From Kiritimatiellales bacterium (GTDB taxonomy: Bacteria > Verrucomicrobiota > Kiritimatiellia > Kiritimatiellales > Pontiellaceae): 64,000 bases of DNA. The notes under the pieces were generated by a model that was not told the DNA's origin, ran no database searches, and was given only the letters and a program-made list of their open reading frames with translations. The DNA lies in the NCBI GenBank assembly GCA_003246265.1, contig QKAU01000012.1:1-64000 (forward strand). The letters run 5' to 3'. Numbering within the stretch: the first letter of the stretch is position 1; each line of letters starts with the position of its first letter. Positions 25,817-33,289 of this stretch are shown one piece after another. Made by a program: the position numbers and the translations under genes.

Positions 25817-27718
25817 ATGAATAAAACAACCGATGGCAAGAGACGCGGAGTGGTCAAGGGTGCGCCGAGCGGCTTCGTGGTGAGCCTGCTGTTCCACGCG
25901 GCGGCTTTCCTGATCGCCGGAGCCTTTGTTGTATTCACGGTGGTGAACAAGGAGGAGCAGCGTTTTGTTCCGCCCAAGCCGGTGGATCGGCCGAAGATGA
26001 AGCTCAAGAAGCCCAAGGTCCAGGTCAAGAAGAACACCAAGCCCCGCTCCACCACGCGCATCGTGGCGAAGGTCCGGCAGGCCAGCATGCCCGAGATCCA
26101 GCTGCCCGAGATGAGCGGCATCGGCGAGGGGCTCGGGACCGGCGGGCTCGACGGCCTCAGCATGATGCCGGACCTGACGACCGAAACCTTCTTCGGCAAT
26201 GCGCAGTCGATCGGCAACGACTTCGTAGGCACCTTCTACGATTTCACGCGGGACCGGCTGGGCAAGCCTACGCTGCTCGCGCCGGAAAACATGTTCCAGA
26301 AGGTCAAGGACTTCATGGTCAAGGGCTGGAATCCCAACGTGTTCTCCCAGTACTACCGCTCCCCGAACAAGCTCTACGCCACCTTCTTCTGCGTCCCTAC
26401 CGAATACTCCACCCTCGGGCCGGCCGCGTTCGGACATCCCGAAGCATCCAGCTGGTGCTGGATCGTCCACTACAAGGGCAAGCTGGTCTACAAGGACGAC
26501 ATCACCTTCCGCTTCTGGGGGCAGGGCGACGACTACATGATCGTGCGGGTGGACGGCCAGATCGTGCTGATCGCCTGCTGGCCCCAAAGCGCGGAACCCT
26601 ACTATACCCAGCTCTGGCGTTCGACCTCGCCGGACAACCGCATCTATCCGCTGGGCAACAACCGCTCCGTGGTCGGCGACTGGGTCGAACTGAAGGCCGG
26701 GGAGCCGAAAGACATGGAAGTGCTCATCGGCGAGGGGAAGGGAGGGCTCTTCGCGGCCCTGCTGACGGTCGAGGTCAAGGGGGAGAAGTATGACCAGAAC
26801 CCCTTCCTGGGCGGGCCCACGCTCCCCATCTTCAAGACCGAGGAGTTGAGCCAGAGCATGGTCGAGGACATCGGGAACATGCTCCACGAAGGGGACGCCT
26901 GCCTGACGAACGGACCCGTCTTCAAAGACTACGAATCGCGCCAGGCCCCGGCAGTGGCGGTCGAGCCGGTCGCCGCTCCCGAACCGGAAACCGCAGTGCC
27001 GCCAGCGGTGGATCCTCGAGCCACCCGGGTGTGGACCTCCGTTGACGGGAAGACGATGGAGGGGGAATATGTCACGAAGCTGGGTAACCAGGCGGTGATC
27101 CAGGTCGGCAAGGGCAAGCAGATCAAGATTCCGCTCGACCAGCTTGCCGGGGAGGATCGCAGCTTCATCGAACTCGAGAATCCCCCGGAACTCTACATCG
27201 ATTTCTACAAGGCCAGCGACCAGATCCCGCCCCCGCACGAAAGCCCCTACGTCGACCTGCACTTTCCCATCCGGATCAGCGACTTTACCTTCGGCGTCCA
27301 GATCAAGCAGAAGACGACGGATCCCTACAACCACCGGCTCCACGTCGAATACTTCGCCATCGGGGAGGAGGTGGACGGGAACAACTATGTCCTGCTCGAC
27401 CACAGGGATACCTGGTTCGACCTCAACGAGGCGAACAAGCGCGAGTTCCAGTTCCTGGGCGACAAGGTGCGGGTCCAGAGCAAGGCCACTTGGCCCAATT
27501 CCCCTATGCGCGGCGTCAAGTACGGCGGATACCTGGTCATCGTGACCGATGAGCGGGGGAAGGTGGTGCAGTACGCCGCCTCCAGCAAGTTCCTCTACGA
27601 CTATGTCGAGAACCTGCGGAAGATCCCTCTGACCAGGCACTTCGACCGGGAATGCTTGCGCGTCGCCCCTCCGCGGCCCACGTTCGACGATCGCAACCCC
27701 TACATCTGGAACCGATAG
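25817..27718 (+). CDS. TonB-like membrane-anchored protein with PA14-like and SHD1 domains
   Basis: This 633-aa protein has one N-terminal membrane helix (about 20-42) followed by a Pro/Lys-rich stretch (VPPKPVDRPKMKLKKPKVQ), as in TonB. The usual C-terminal TonB domain is replaced. Residues about 140-310 look like a PA14-type beta-barrel (DDITFRFWGQGDDYMIVRVDG). Residues about 404-450 fit an SHD1 domain (RVWTSVDGKTMEGEYV, then IKIPLDQLAGEDRSFI). A further beta domain completes the protein. It is presumably anchored in the inner membrane with the bulk in the periplasm. Binding of glycans or partner proteins is plausible; its function is not known. A family 2 element precedes it. Domain calls are by eye. 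Confidence 0.7.
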   Translation: MNKTTDGKRRGVVKGAPSGFVVSLLFHAAAFLIAGAFVVFTVVNKEEQRFVPPKPVDRPKMKLKKPKVQVKKNTKPRSTTRIVAKVRQASMPEIQLPEMSGIGEGLGTGGLDGLSMMPDLTTETFFGNAQSIGNDFVGTFYDFTRDRLGKPTLLAPENMFQKVKDFMVKGWNPNVFSQYYRSPNKLYATFFCVPTEYSTLGPAAFGHPEASSWCWIVHYKGKLVYKDDITFRFWGQGDDYMIVRVDGQIVLIACWPQSAEPYYTQLWRSTSPDNRIYPLGNNRSVVGDWVELKAGEPKDMEVLIGEGKGGLFAALLTVEVKGEKYDQNPFLGGPTLPIFKTEELSQSMVEDIGNMLHEGDACLTNGPVFKDYESRQAPAVAVEPVAAPEPETAVPPAVDPRATRVWTSVDGKTMEGEYVTKLGNQAVIQVGKGKQIKIPLDQLAGEDRSFIELENPPELYIDFYKASDQIPPPHESPYVDLHFPIRISDFTFGVQIKQKTTDPYNHRLHVEYFAIGEEVDGNNYVLLDHRDTWFDLNEANKREFQFLGDKVRVQSKATWPNSPMRGVKYGGYLVIVTDERGKVVQYAASSKFLYDYVENLRKIPLTRHFDRECLRVAPPRPTFDDRNPYIWNR

Positions 27719-27792
27719 GCGCGGCTGGCCGGACCCCGGGGAATGAGCGGGCCGCGCGCCATTTCCCGGATGTGTGTCCGGTTGCGGCCGCC

Positions 27793-27862
27793 TTGACGGT
27801 GTTTCAAGGCTTTGAAATTCATTGCGGGCATGGTAGGTTCGATGGCGCACGAAAAGTGCGCC
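27793..27862 (+). promoter_or_regulatory. AraC-gene leader: promoter-like -35, palindrome and hairpin
   Basis: TTGACG (27793-27798) could be a -35. Right after it TTTCAA-GGCT-TTGAAA (27802-27817) is a perfect palindrome that could be an operator. GGCGCAC-GAAAA-GTGCGCC (27844-27862) is a perfect 7-bp hairpin ending 8 nt before the AGGAGG ribosome site of the regulator. Autoregulation or RNA-level control is possible; no good -10 is visible. Confidence 0.35.
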
Positions 27863-27881
27863 GATGCCAAAGGAGGAGCCG

Positions 27882-28826
27882 ATGTCGCTGGTAAAATCCA
27901 AGGAAATCTTCGCCGAGTCGTCCTTTCCCATCACTGTGGATACCGTGGTGGAGCGGACGCTGATCCAGAAGGAGCTGCACCGGCACGAATACTTCGAGAT
28001 GCTCTATGTCGAACGCGGAACCCTGGTCAACCGGTTCAAGGGGGACGAGGTCAAGTTGAAGGCTGGCGACCTGCTGATCATGAAGCCCTACGTACTACAC
28101 GTGCTTGAAGACCGGATGCCCAGCAACGCGCGCAAGGCCTACTGCCTCAGCTTCCTGCCCCAGGCCATCGACTACGGCATCCAGTCGCTCGAGGAGCTGA
28201 AGGTCTCCAAATCGCCCAACAAGTATTTTTTCAAGCCCTTCCTGTCGCTCACGGAAGAGGGCAGTTCCGCGGTGAAGCTCAGCATCGAGCCGGAGCGGAG
28301 GGAGGAGCTGGCGGAGCTTTTTTCCAACCTCAAGCTGGCAACGCACGACTACAGCGACAAGGGCCTTGCCCTGGCCCGCTGCCACCTGCTCAACCTGCTC
28401 ATCCTGCTGGCGGAGCAGCACGACAACAACATCCTCCTCAAAAAGCCGGTGAAGATCGAGCTCGAGGTGTCGGTCTCCCGCTACCAGGACGGCCTGCGCA
28501 AAACGCTCAACTACATCCACGACCATTTCACCGAGCCGCTGTCGCTCGAGGAGATGGCGGCCATGAGCGGCGCGTCGGAAACCTACTTCTGCCGGTTGTT
28601 CAAGCACGAGACGGGAATGTCTTTCCTTAACTATGTCAACGGGTTGCGCATCGAGCGCGCCTGTGTGCTGCTGCGGGATACCTGCGACAACGCCCTGGAC
28701 GTCTGCTATAAGGTGGGATTCAACGACTATACGCACTTCGGCCGACAGTTCAGGAAGAACACCGGCATGTCTCCGGCCGACTACCGCAAGCGGAAGCAGG
28801 GCCTCCGGCAGATCCGCGAGTTCTAG
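27882..28826 (+). CDS. AraC-family transcriptional regulator
   Basis: This 314-aa regulator has an N-terminal cupin sensor (about 1-140; HRHEYFEMLYVERG and LKAGDLLIMKPYVLH) and a C-terminal double helix-turn-helix (about 205-310; LSLEEMAAMSGASETYFCRLFK and the signature region CYKVGFNDYTHFGRQFRKNTGMSPADYRK). The start is placed at 27882 because AGGAGG (27871-27876) lies 5 nt upstream; the alternative ATG at 27864 would put that site inside the gene. It sits just before the sugar-catabolic operon at 29034 and is a candidate ligand-responsive activator of it, and possibly of the family 2 elements. That target assignment is inference. Confidence 0.93.
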   Translation: MSLVKSKEIFAESSFPITVDTVVERTLIQKELHRHEYFEMLYVERGTLVNRFKGDEVKLKAGDLLIMKPYVLHVLEDRMPSNARKAYCLSFLPQAIDYGIQSLEELKVSKSPNKYFFKPFLSLTEEGSSAVKLSIEPERREELAELFSNLKLATHDYSDKGLALARCHLLNLLILLAEQHDNNILLKKPVKIELEVSVSRYQDGLRKTLNYIHDHFTEPLSLEEMAAMSGASETYFCRLFKHETGMSFLNYVNGLRIERACVLLRDTCDNALDVCYKVGFNDYTHFGRQFRKNTGMSPADYRKRKQGLRQIREF

Positions 28827-28853
28827 CAGCGGCGATGGGTTGCCGCGTGTGGC

Positions 28854-28892
28854 TGTAATATAGGCATACCATAATGAAATATCGCCTATGTC
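28854..28892 (+). promoter_or_regulatory. Family 2 regulatory/promoter element, copy E
   Basis: TGTAATATAGGC starts at 28854, CATAAT at 28870 (TAAT at +18) and GCCTATGTC at 28884 (+30). ATAGGC (28860-28865) and GCCTAT (28884-28889) also form an inverted repeat. It precedes the sugar-catabolic operon; the first start is 29034. Confidence 0.55.
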
Positions 28893-29033
28893 CCCCCCGC
28901 GGAAACTGTGCGATCAATTATTCATGGAATCCTGCCGGTTTATCGGTGTGCCCGGCAGGGAGTGGCAATGTGGGGCTTGCCGCGACCGTTCGGTGCCGTC
29001 CGGGTGGGTAGCGGATAGAGATGGAGATATGCG

Positions 29034-30068
29034 ATGAATGAGTTGTTGCTTCCGATCATGATCGTGGTTCTGGCGAGTCTGTTCCAGGGAACCTTCGGCA
29101 TTGGCATGAAATACGTTAAGCCCCTGGCCTGGGAGGCCTGGTGGATTGTCCACGCAACGGTCGCCATGGTTGTTTTCCCCCTGGCCTGGGCCCTCCTCGT
29201 GGTTCCCGACCTCTGCGGAGTCATCGCCCAGGCGCCCACCAACGAGCTCGTGGCCGGCGCGGCGCTGGGCTTCGCCTGGGGTATCGGCGGCATCATGTTC
29301 GGCGTCTCCGTCGGCTACATCGGCGTGTCGCTCACCTACGGCATCGTCATGGGCCTCTGTTCCATCGCCGGCGCCCTGATCCCGTTCTTCCTGCGCTTCG
29401 ATTCCATCAACAAGGCCAGCATCCCATTCATCCTGGCAGGACTGGCCCTGCTGGCCGTCGCCGTCTACATCGTGACCATCGCCGGCCTCCGGCGCGACAA
29501 GAAGCTCGCGGAAGTGGGGGGCGAGATCCAGGGCATCAAGAAGGGCAAGGCGTTCCGGACCGGCCTGGTCATCGCCTCCGCCAGCGGGCTCCTCTCCGCC
29601 ATGCTGGCGGTCGGCTTCGACAACACCGTTGAGATCGGAAAACTCGCCGAACAGGCCGGGGCCATTCCCCGCAATACCGCGCTCGCCCGCTGGGTAGTCG
29701 TGCTGGCCGGGGCCTATCTCATGAACGCGGGCTATGCCGTCATGCTCCTCATCAAGAACAAGTCGTTCGGTTCGTTCAAGACCCCCGGAATGGGCAAGGC
29801 CCTCAAATGGGCCGTCATTGCCGGGCTGCTCTGGTTCGCGGCCCTCGGCACCTACGGGCAGGGCGTGGCACTCATGGGCGACATGGGCACCATGATCTGC
29901 TGGCCGACCATGCTCGGCCTCTCGCTGATCGTCAGCAACATCGCCGCGCTCATGACCGGCGAGTGGAAGGGGATGGCCGGGCCGCTCAAGCTCATGTCGC
30001 TCGGTGTCCTCGTGATCATCGTGGCAACGGTCCTCATGTCCTACGCCTCAACGCTGAAGGGTGCATAG
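29034..30068 (+). CDS. RhaT-family sugar/proton symporter
   Basis: This 344-aa integral membrane protein has about ten hydrophobic segments and an N-terminal pattern (LFQGTFGIGMKYVKPLAWEAWW) like the L-rhamnose-proton symporter family of the drug/metabolite transporter superfamily. It is the first gene of the catabolic operon, 2 nt before the cycloisomerase. There are no rhamnose isomerase, kinase or aldolase genes nearby. The neighbours make anhydrogalactose or another deoxy/anhydro sugar a more likely cargo than rhamnose; that is inferred from context. ATG at 29034 is preceded by a GGAGAT purine stretch. Confidence 0.82.
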   Translation: MNELLLPIMIVVLASLFQGTFGIGMKYVKPLAWEAWWIVHATVAMVVFPLAWALLVVPDLCGVIAQAPTNELVAGAALGFAWGIGGIMFGVSVGYIGVSLTYGIVMGLCSIAGALIPFFLRFDSINKASIPFILAGLALLAVAVYIVTIAGLRRDKKLAEVGGEIQGIKKGKAFRTGLVIASASGLLSAMLAVGFDNTVEIGKLAEQAGAIPRNTALARWVVVLAGAYLMNAGYAVMLLIKNKSFGSFKTPGMGKALKWAVIAGLLWFAALGTYGQGVALMGDMGTMICWPTMLGLSLIVSNIAALMTGEWKGMAGPLKLMSLGVLVIIVATVLMSYASTLKGA

Positions 30069-30070
30069 CC

Positions 30071-31282
30071 ATGATCCAGGCCATCAAAACCTACCGTTTG
30101 CAGCACAAGCTCGAGGAGTCGTTCGGCTTCTCCCAGTGGCACTACGACAAGCGCAACGCCCTGATCGTCGAAATCATCGACGAATCGGGCGCCTGCGGCT
30201 GGGGCGAGTGCTACGGCCCCGCCACCGTCACGCAGAACGCCATCGACACCTTCTATGCGCCGCTGCTGATGGGCTGGGATCCGCTCCGCAACGAGGCGGC
30301 GTGGAACCACTGCTGGCGCTCATCGCTGGACTTTGCCATGAAGGGGCCCATGATGGGCGCCATCTCCGGCATCGACATGGCCCTGCTCGATCTCAAGGGG
30401 AAGCTGCTGGGCGTCTCCGCCTCGGAGCTCATGGGCGGCCGCGTGCGCGACCGGGTCGAGTGCTATGCCACCGGCATGTACTTCCGGCAGCAGTCCGAGC
30501 AGCAGCTGCTCGAAACCATCCTGTCCGAGGCGGCGGACTATGTCGGCCAGGGCTACAAGGCGCTGAAGATCAAGGTCGGCAAGAACATGGCCTTCGACAA
30601 GAAACTCATCGAAGCCATGCGCCGCACCTTCCCGGACTCCCGGCTCATGGCCGATTCCAACCACGCCTACGACCTGCCCGAGGCGATCGAGATCGGCCAC
30701 CAGCTGGCGCGCTACGACTACAAGTGGTTCGAGGAGCCACTCTCCCCGTCGCATCCCGCGCTCTTCCGCCAGTTGGCGGACAAGGTCGATGTCCCGATCG
30801 CCACCGGCGAATGCGAACAGACCCGCTTCGGTTTCCAGGAACTGCTCTCCAAGGGCGGCGTGCAGATCGCCCAGCCCGACCTCGCCTACTGCGGCGGGCC
30901 GACCGAGGCGGTCAAGATCCGCACCGTCGCCGCCTCGATGGGGATCAATACCGTGGCCCACTGCTGGGGCACGCAATTGAACCTTGCGAGCGCGCTGCAC
31001 TTCCTGGCGACGACCTATGTCGAGCCGGGGCGCGCTGAAATCACCGAGCCCCTGCTCGAACGCGACCTGACCTGCAATCCGATGCGCGATGAAATGTATG
31101 CCGTGGGCCTCGAAATCGAGTCGGGATTTGCCAAGGTCCCCGTAGCCCCGGGCCTCGGCGTGGAACCGGACCGCGCATCCATGGAACAATTTTGTGTCCA
31201 GAAAACGGAGAAGCACCATGTCGGGAAAAATGCACCCCATGCTGATCAACGGCGAAAAGCTGACCGCGAAGAGGTCGTTTGA
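30071..31282 (+). CDS. Enolase-superfamily cycloisomerase, probable 3,6-anhydrogalactonate cycloisomerase
   Basis: This mandelate racemase/muconate-lactonizing-type enzyme (403 aa) would convert 3,6-anhydrogalactonate to 2-keto-3-deoxygalactonate in the cytoplasm. Visible are the K166-x-K168 catalytic lysines (LKIKVG), metal ligands D195 (MADSNHAY), E221 (WFEEP) and E247 (ATGECEQ), and H297 (VAHCWG). From memory, GWGECYGPA, SGIDMALLDLKGK, YATG, QPDLAYCGG and HCWGTQLNLASALHF closely follow the galactarolactone/anhydrogalactonate cycloisomerase group. A rhamnonate, fuconate or galactonate dehydratase remains possible. The last about 25 residues (KTEKHHVGKNAP onward) are low-complexity and overlap the next gene by 65 nt, which suggests loss of an earlier stop codon. 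It lies between transporter and dehydrogenase genes in one operon. Confidence 0.8.
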   Translation: MIQAIKTYRLQHKLEESFGFSQWHYDKRNALIVEIIDESGACGWGECYGPATVTQNAIDTFYAPLLMGWDPLRNEAAWNHCWRSSLDFAMKGPMMGAISGIDMALLDLKGKLLGVSASELMGGRVRDRVECYATGMYFRQQSEQQLLETILSEAADYVGQGYKALKIKVGKNMAFDKKLIEAMRRTFPDSRLMADSNHAYDLPEAIEIGHQLARYDYKWFEEPLSPSHPALFRQLADKVDVPIATGECEQTRFGFQELLSKGGVQIAQPDLAYCGGPTEAVKIRTVAASMGINTVAHCWGTQLNLASALHFLATTYVEPGRAEITEPLLERDLTCNPMRDEMYAVGLEIESGFAKVPVAPGLGVEPDRASMEQFCVQKTEKHHVGKNAPHADQRRKADREEVV

Positions 31283-32618
31283 CGTTGTAAACCCCGCTAC
31301 CGGCACCGTGATCGGCCAGGTGCCGGAGGTCGATGCCGAAAGCATCCAGCTGGCGCTCAAGGCTGCGAAGCGCGGCTTCGAGGTCTGGTCGAAGAAGACC
31401 CCGGCCCAGCGGAAGGCCGTGATCCTGCGCTATGCGCAGCTGCTGCAGGAAAACAGCGAACGCCTCATCGCCCTGCTGATCGAGGAGACCGGAAAGCCGC
31501 GCGACAACGCGGAATACGACTTCGGCATGCTCGGCAACTGCCTGCACTTCTTCGCCGAGGAGTTCGAGCGGCTCGACCAGCCCGTGCTCCACGATCCGGA
31601 CGGACGTTTCCTGCACTACATACTCCGCCAGCCGCTGGGCGTCTGCGTCGGGATGCTGGCGTGGAACTTCCCGCTGCTCAACGTGGCCTACAAGATCGGC
31701 CCGGCCTTGGCCGCCGGCTGCTCCGTCATCCTCAAGCCGTCGTCCGAAACCCCGCTGGCATCGCTCGAGGTGGGCTATCTGGCCAGGGAGGCCGGCCTGC
31801 CCGACGGCGTCATCAACATGATCACCAGCACCGACCACAGCGTTACCCGGGCGCTGATGCAAAGCGACATCCCGGCGATGGTCACCATGATCGGGTCGAC
31901 CCGCGGCGGGCTGGAGGTCATGAACGCGGCCACGACCAGCGTAAAGCACTTTTCCGTCGAACTGGGCGGCAACGCCCCGGTCGTCGTCTATCCGGACGCC
32001 GACATCGTCGCTGCCGCGAACAAGGTGGTGGACCTCAAGTTCGCCAACTGCGGGCAGGTCTGCGTATCGCCGAACCGCTGCTTCGTGCATGAATCGGTCT
32101 ACGACGAATTCGTCGCCGCCGCCAAGGCGCGTGCCGCCCGGATCACCATGGGGCCGATGATCTCCGACAAGGCCCGCCGCTATGTACTCGGTCTCGTCGA
32201 ATCCGCCATCGCCGACGGGGCGGAGGTGGTATGCGGCGGCAAGGCGGTCGAGGGTCCCGGCTACTTCATGGAGCCGACCATCCTGAAGAACGTGGTGGTC
32301 AGGATGAAGGTGGCCTACGAGGAGATCTTCGGACCGGTGCTCCCGATCATCAAGTACACCGATGCCGACGACGAGATCGCGCTGGCCAACAATACGCAGT
32401 ACGGCCTCACCGCCTACGTGTTCACCTCCAGCCTCGGGAAAGGCCTGCGCGCCGCGCGCGATATCCAGGCCGGCAGCGTATGCGTCAACGAGGCGCACTA
32501 TTCCGTCCAGCTGCCCCATGGCGGCCTCAAGCAGAGCGGCGTCGGCAAGGATTGCTCGCGCTACAGCCTCGAGGAATACTTGACGGTCAAACGCGTTTCG
32601 GTGTTACTGGAAGGCTGA
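31218..32618 (+). CDS. Aldehyde dehydrogenase, probable 3,6-anhydrogalactose dehydrogenase
   Basis: This 466-aa NAD(P)-dependent aldehyde dehydrogenase has the MLAWNFPLLN cofactor region, general base E248 (ELGGNAP) and catalytic C282 (FANCGQVC). The start at 31218 (MSGKMHP) has GGAG at 31207; the open frame to 31194 overlaps the previous gene even further. In the anhydrogalactose route it would oxidise the aldehyde to 3,6-anhydrogalactonate, the substrate of the neighbouring cycloisomerase. A lactaldehyde or succinate-semialdehyde dehydrogenase would look alike by eye, so the substrate call rests on the operon. Confidence 0.85.
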   Translation: MSGKMHPMLINGEKLTAKRSFDVVNPATGTVIGQVPEVDAESIQLALKAAKRGFEVWSKKTPAQRKAVILRYAQLLQENSERLIALLIEETGKPRDNAEYDFGMLGNCLHFFAEEFERLDQPVLHDPDGRFLHYILRQPLGVCVGMLAWNFPLLNVAYKIGPALAAGCSVILKPSSETPLASLEVGYLAREAGLPDGVINMITSTDHSVTRALMQSDIPAMVTMIGSTRGGLEVMNAATTSVKHFSVELGGNAPVVVYPDADIVAAANKVVDLKFANCGQVCVSPNRCFVHESVYDEFVAAAKARAARITMGPMISDKARRYVLGLVESAIADGAEVVCGGKAVEGPGYFMEPTILKNVVVRMKVAYEEIFGPVLPIIKYTDADDEIALANNTQYGLTAYVFTSSLGKGLRAARDIQAGSVCVNEAHYSVQLPHGGLKQSGVGKDCSRYSLEEYLTVKRVSVLLEG

Positions 32619-32638
32619 ACCTGGAAGGAGCTGAAACC

Positions 32639-33286
32639 ATGTCGTTCCCTGTGGATATGCTGCAGCGGATGGAAAAGTCGGCGGTCGTGGCCGGCTTTTC
32701 CGTCGAGAAGACGGAGCATGCGGTTCCCCTTGCCAGGGCGCTGCTGGCCGGAGGCATCGATGTGGTTGAACTGACCCTGCGAACGCCTGCCGCCATGGAG
32801 GCCGTCAAGGCGATCGCCCGGGAGGTGCCGGAAACCCTGCTGGGGGTCGGCACGATCCTGACGCCCGCGCAAGCCCGCGAAACGAAGGCGGCCGGTGCGC
32901 ACTTCGGGGTTTCTCCGGGCATGAACCCCCGCGTCATCCAGGCCGCCAGCGAAGCGGGGCTGCCGTTTGCGCCGGGCATCTGCACGCCGTCCGACCTGGA
33001 GGCGGCCATCGAACTGGGCTGCCGTTTCGTGAAGTTCTTTCCGGCCGAGGCGAGCGGCGGCGTGGCCTACCTCAAGAGCATGGCCGCCCCCTACAAGCAT
33101 CTGGGGATACGATATTTCCCGCTGGGCGGGTTGAATGCCGGCAACATGGCCGACTATCTGGCCATGGACGACGTTCCCACCATTGGCGGTTCGTGGATCG
33201 TGAAAAAGGAACTGGTCGACCGCGGGGACTGGGAGGGCATTACGGCCCGCGCCGCCGAGGTCATGGCCATTTGCAGGAAGGGATAG
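32639..33286 (+). CDS. KDPG/KDPGal aldolase
   Basis: This class I aldolase (215 aa, normal length) splits 2-keto-3-deoxy-6-phospho-gluconate or -galactonate into pyruvate and glyceraldehyde-3-phosphate. The Schiff-base lysine is K132 in RFVKFFPAE; VELTLRT carries the conserved Glu. The start at 32639 has GGAAGGAG (32623-32630) at 8-nt spacing. It stands between the dehydrogenase and the kinase whose product it would cleave. The epimer (gluconate or galactonate) is set by context and favours galactonate. Confidence 0.9.
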   Translation: MSFPVDMLQRMEKSAVVAGFSVEKTEHAVPLARALLAGGIDVVELTLRTPAAMEAVKAIAREVPETLLGVGTILTPAQARETKAAGAHFGVSPGMNPRVIQAASEAGLPFAPGICTPSDLEAAIELGCRFVKFFPAEASGGVAYLKSMAAPYKHLGIRYFPLGGLNAGNMADYLAMDDVPTIGGSWIVKKELVDRGDWEGITARAAEVMAICRKG

Positions 33287-33289
33287 GAT

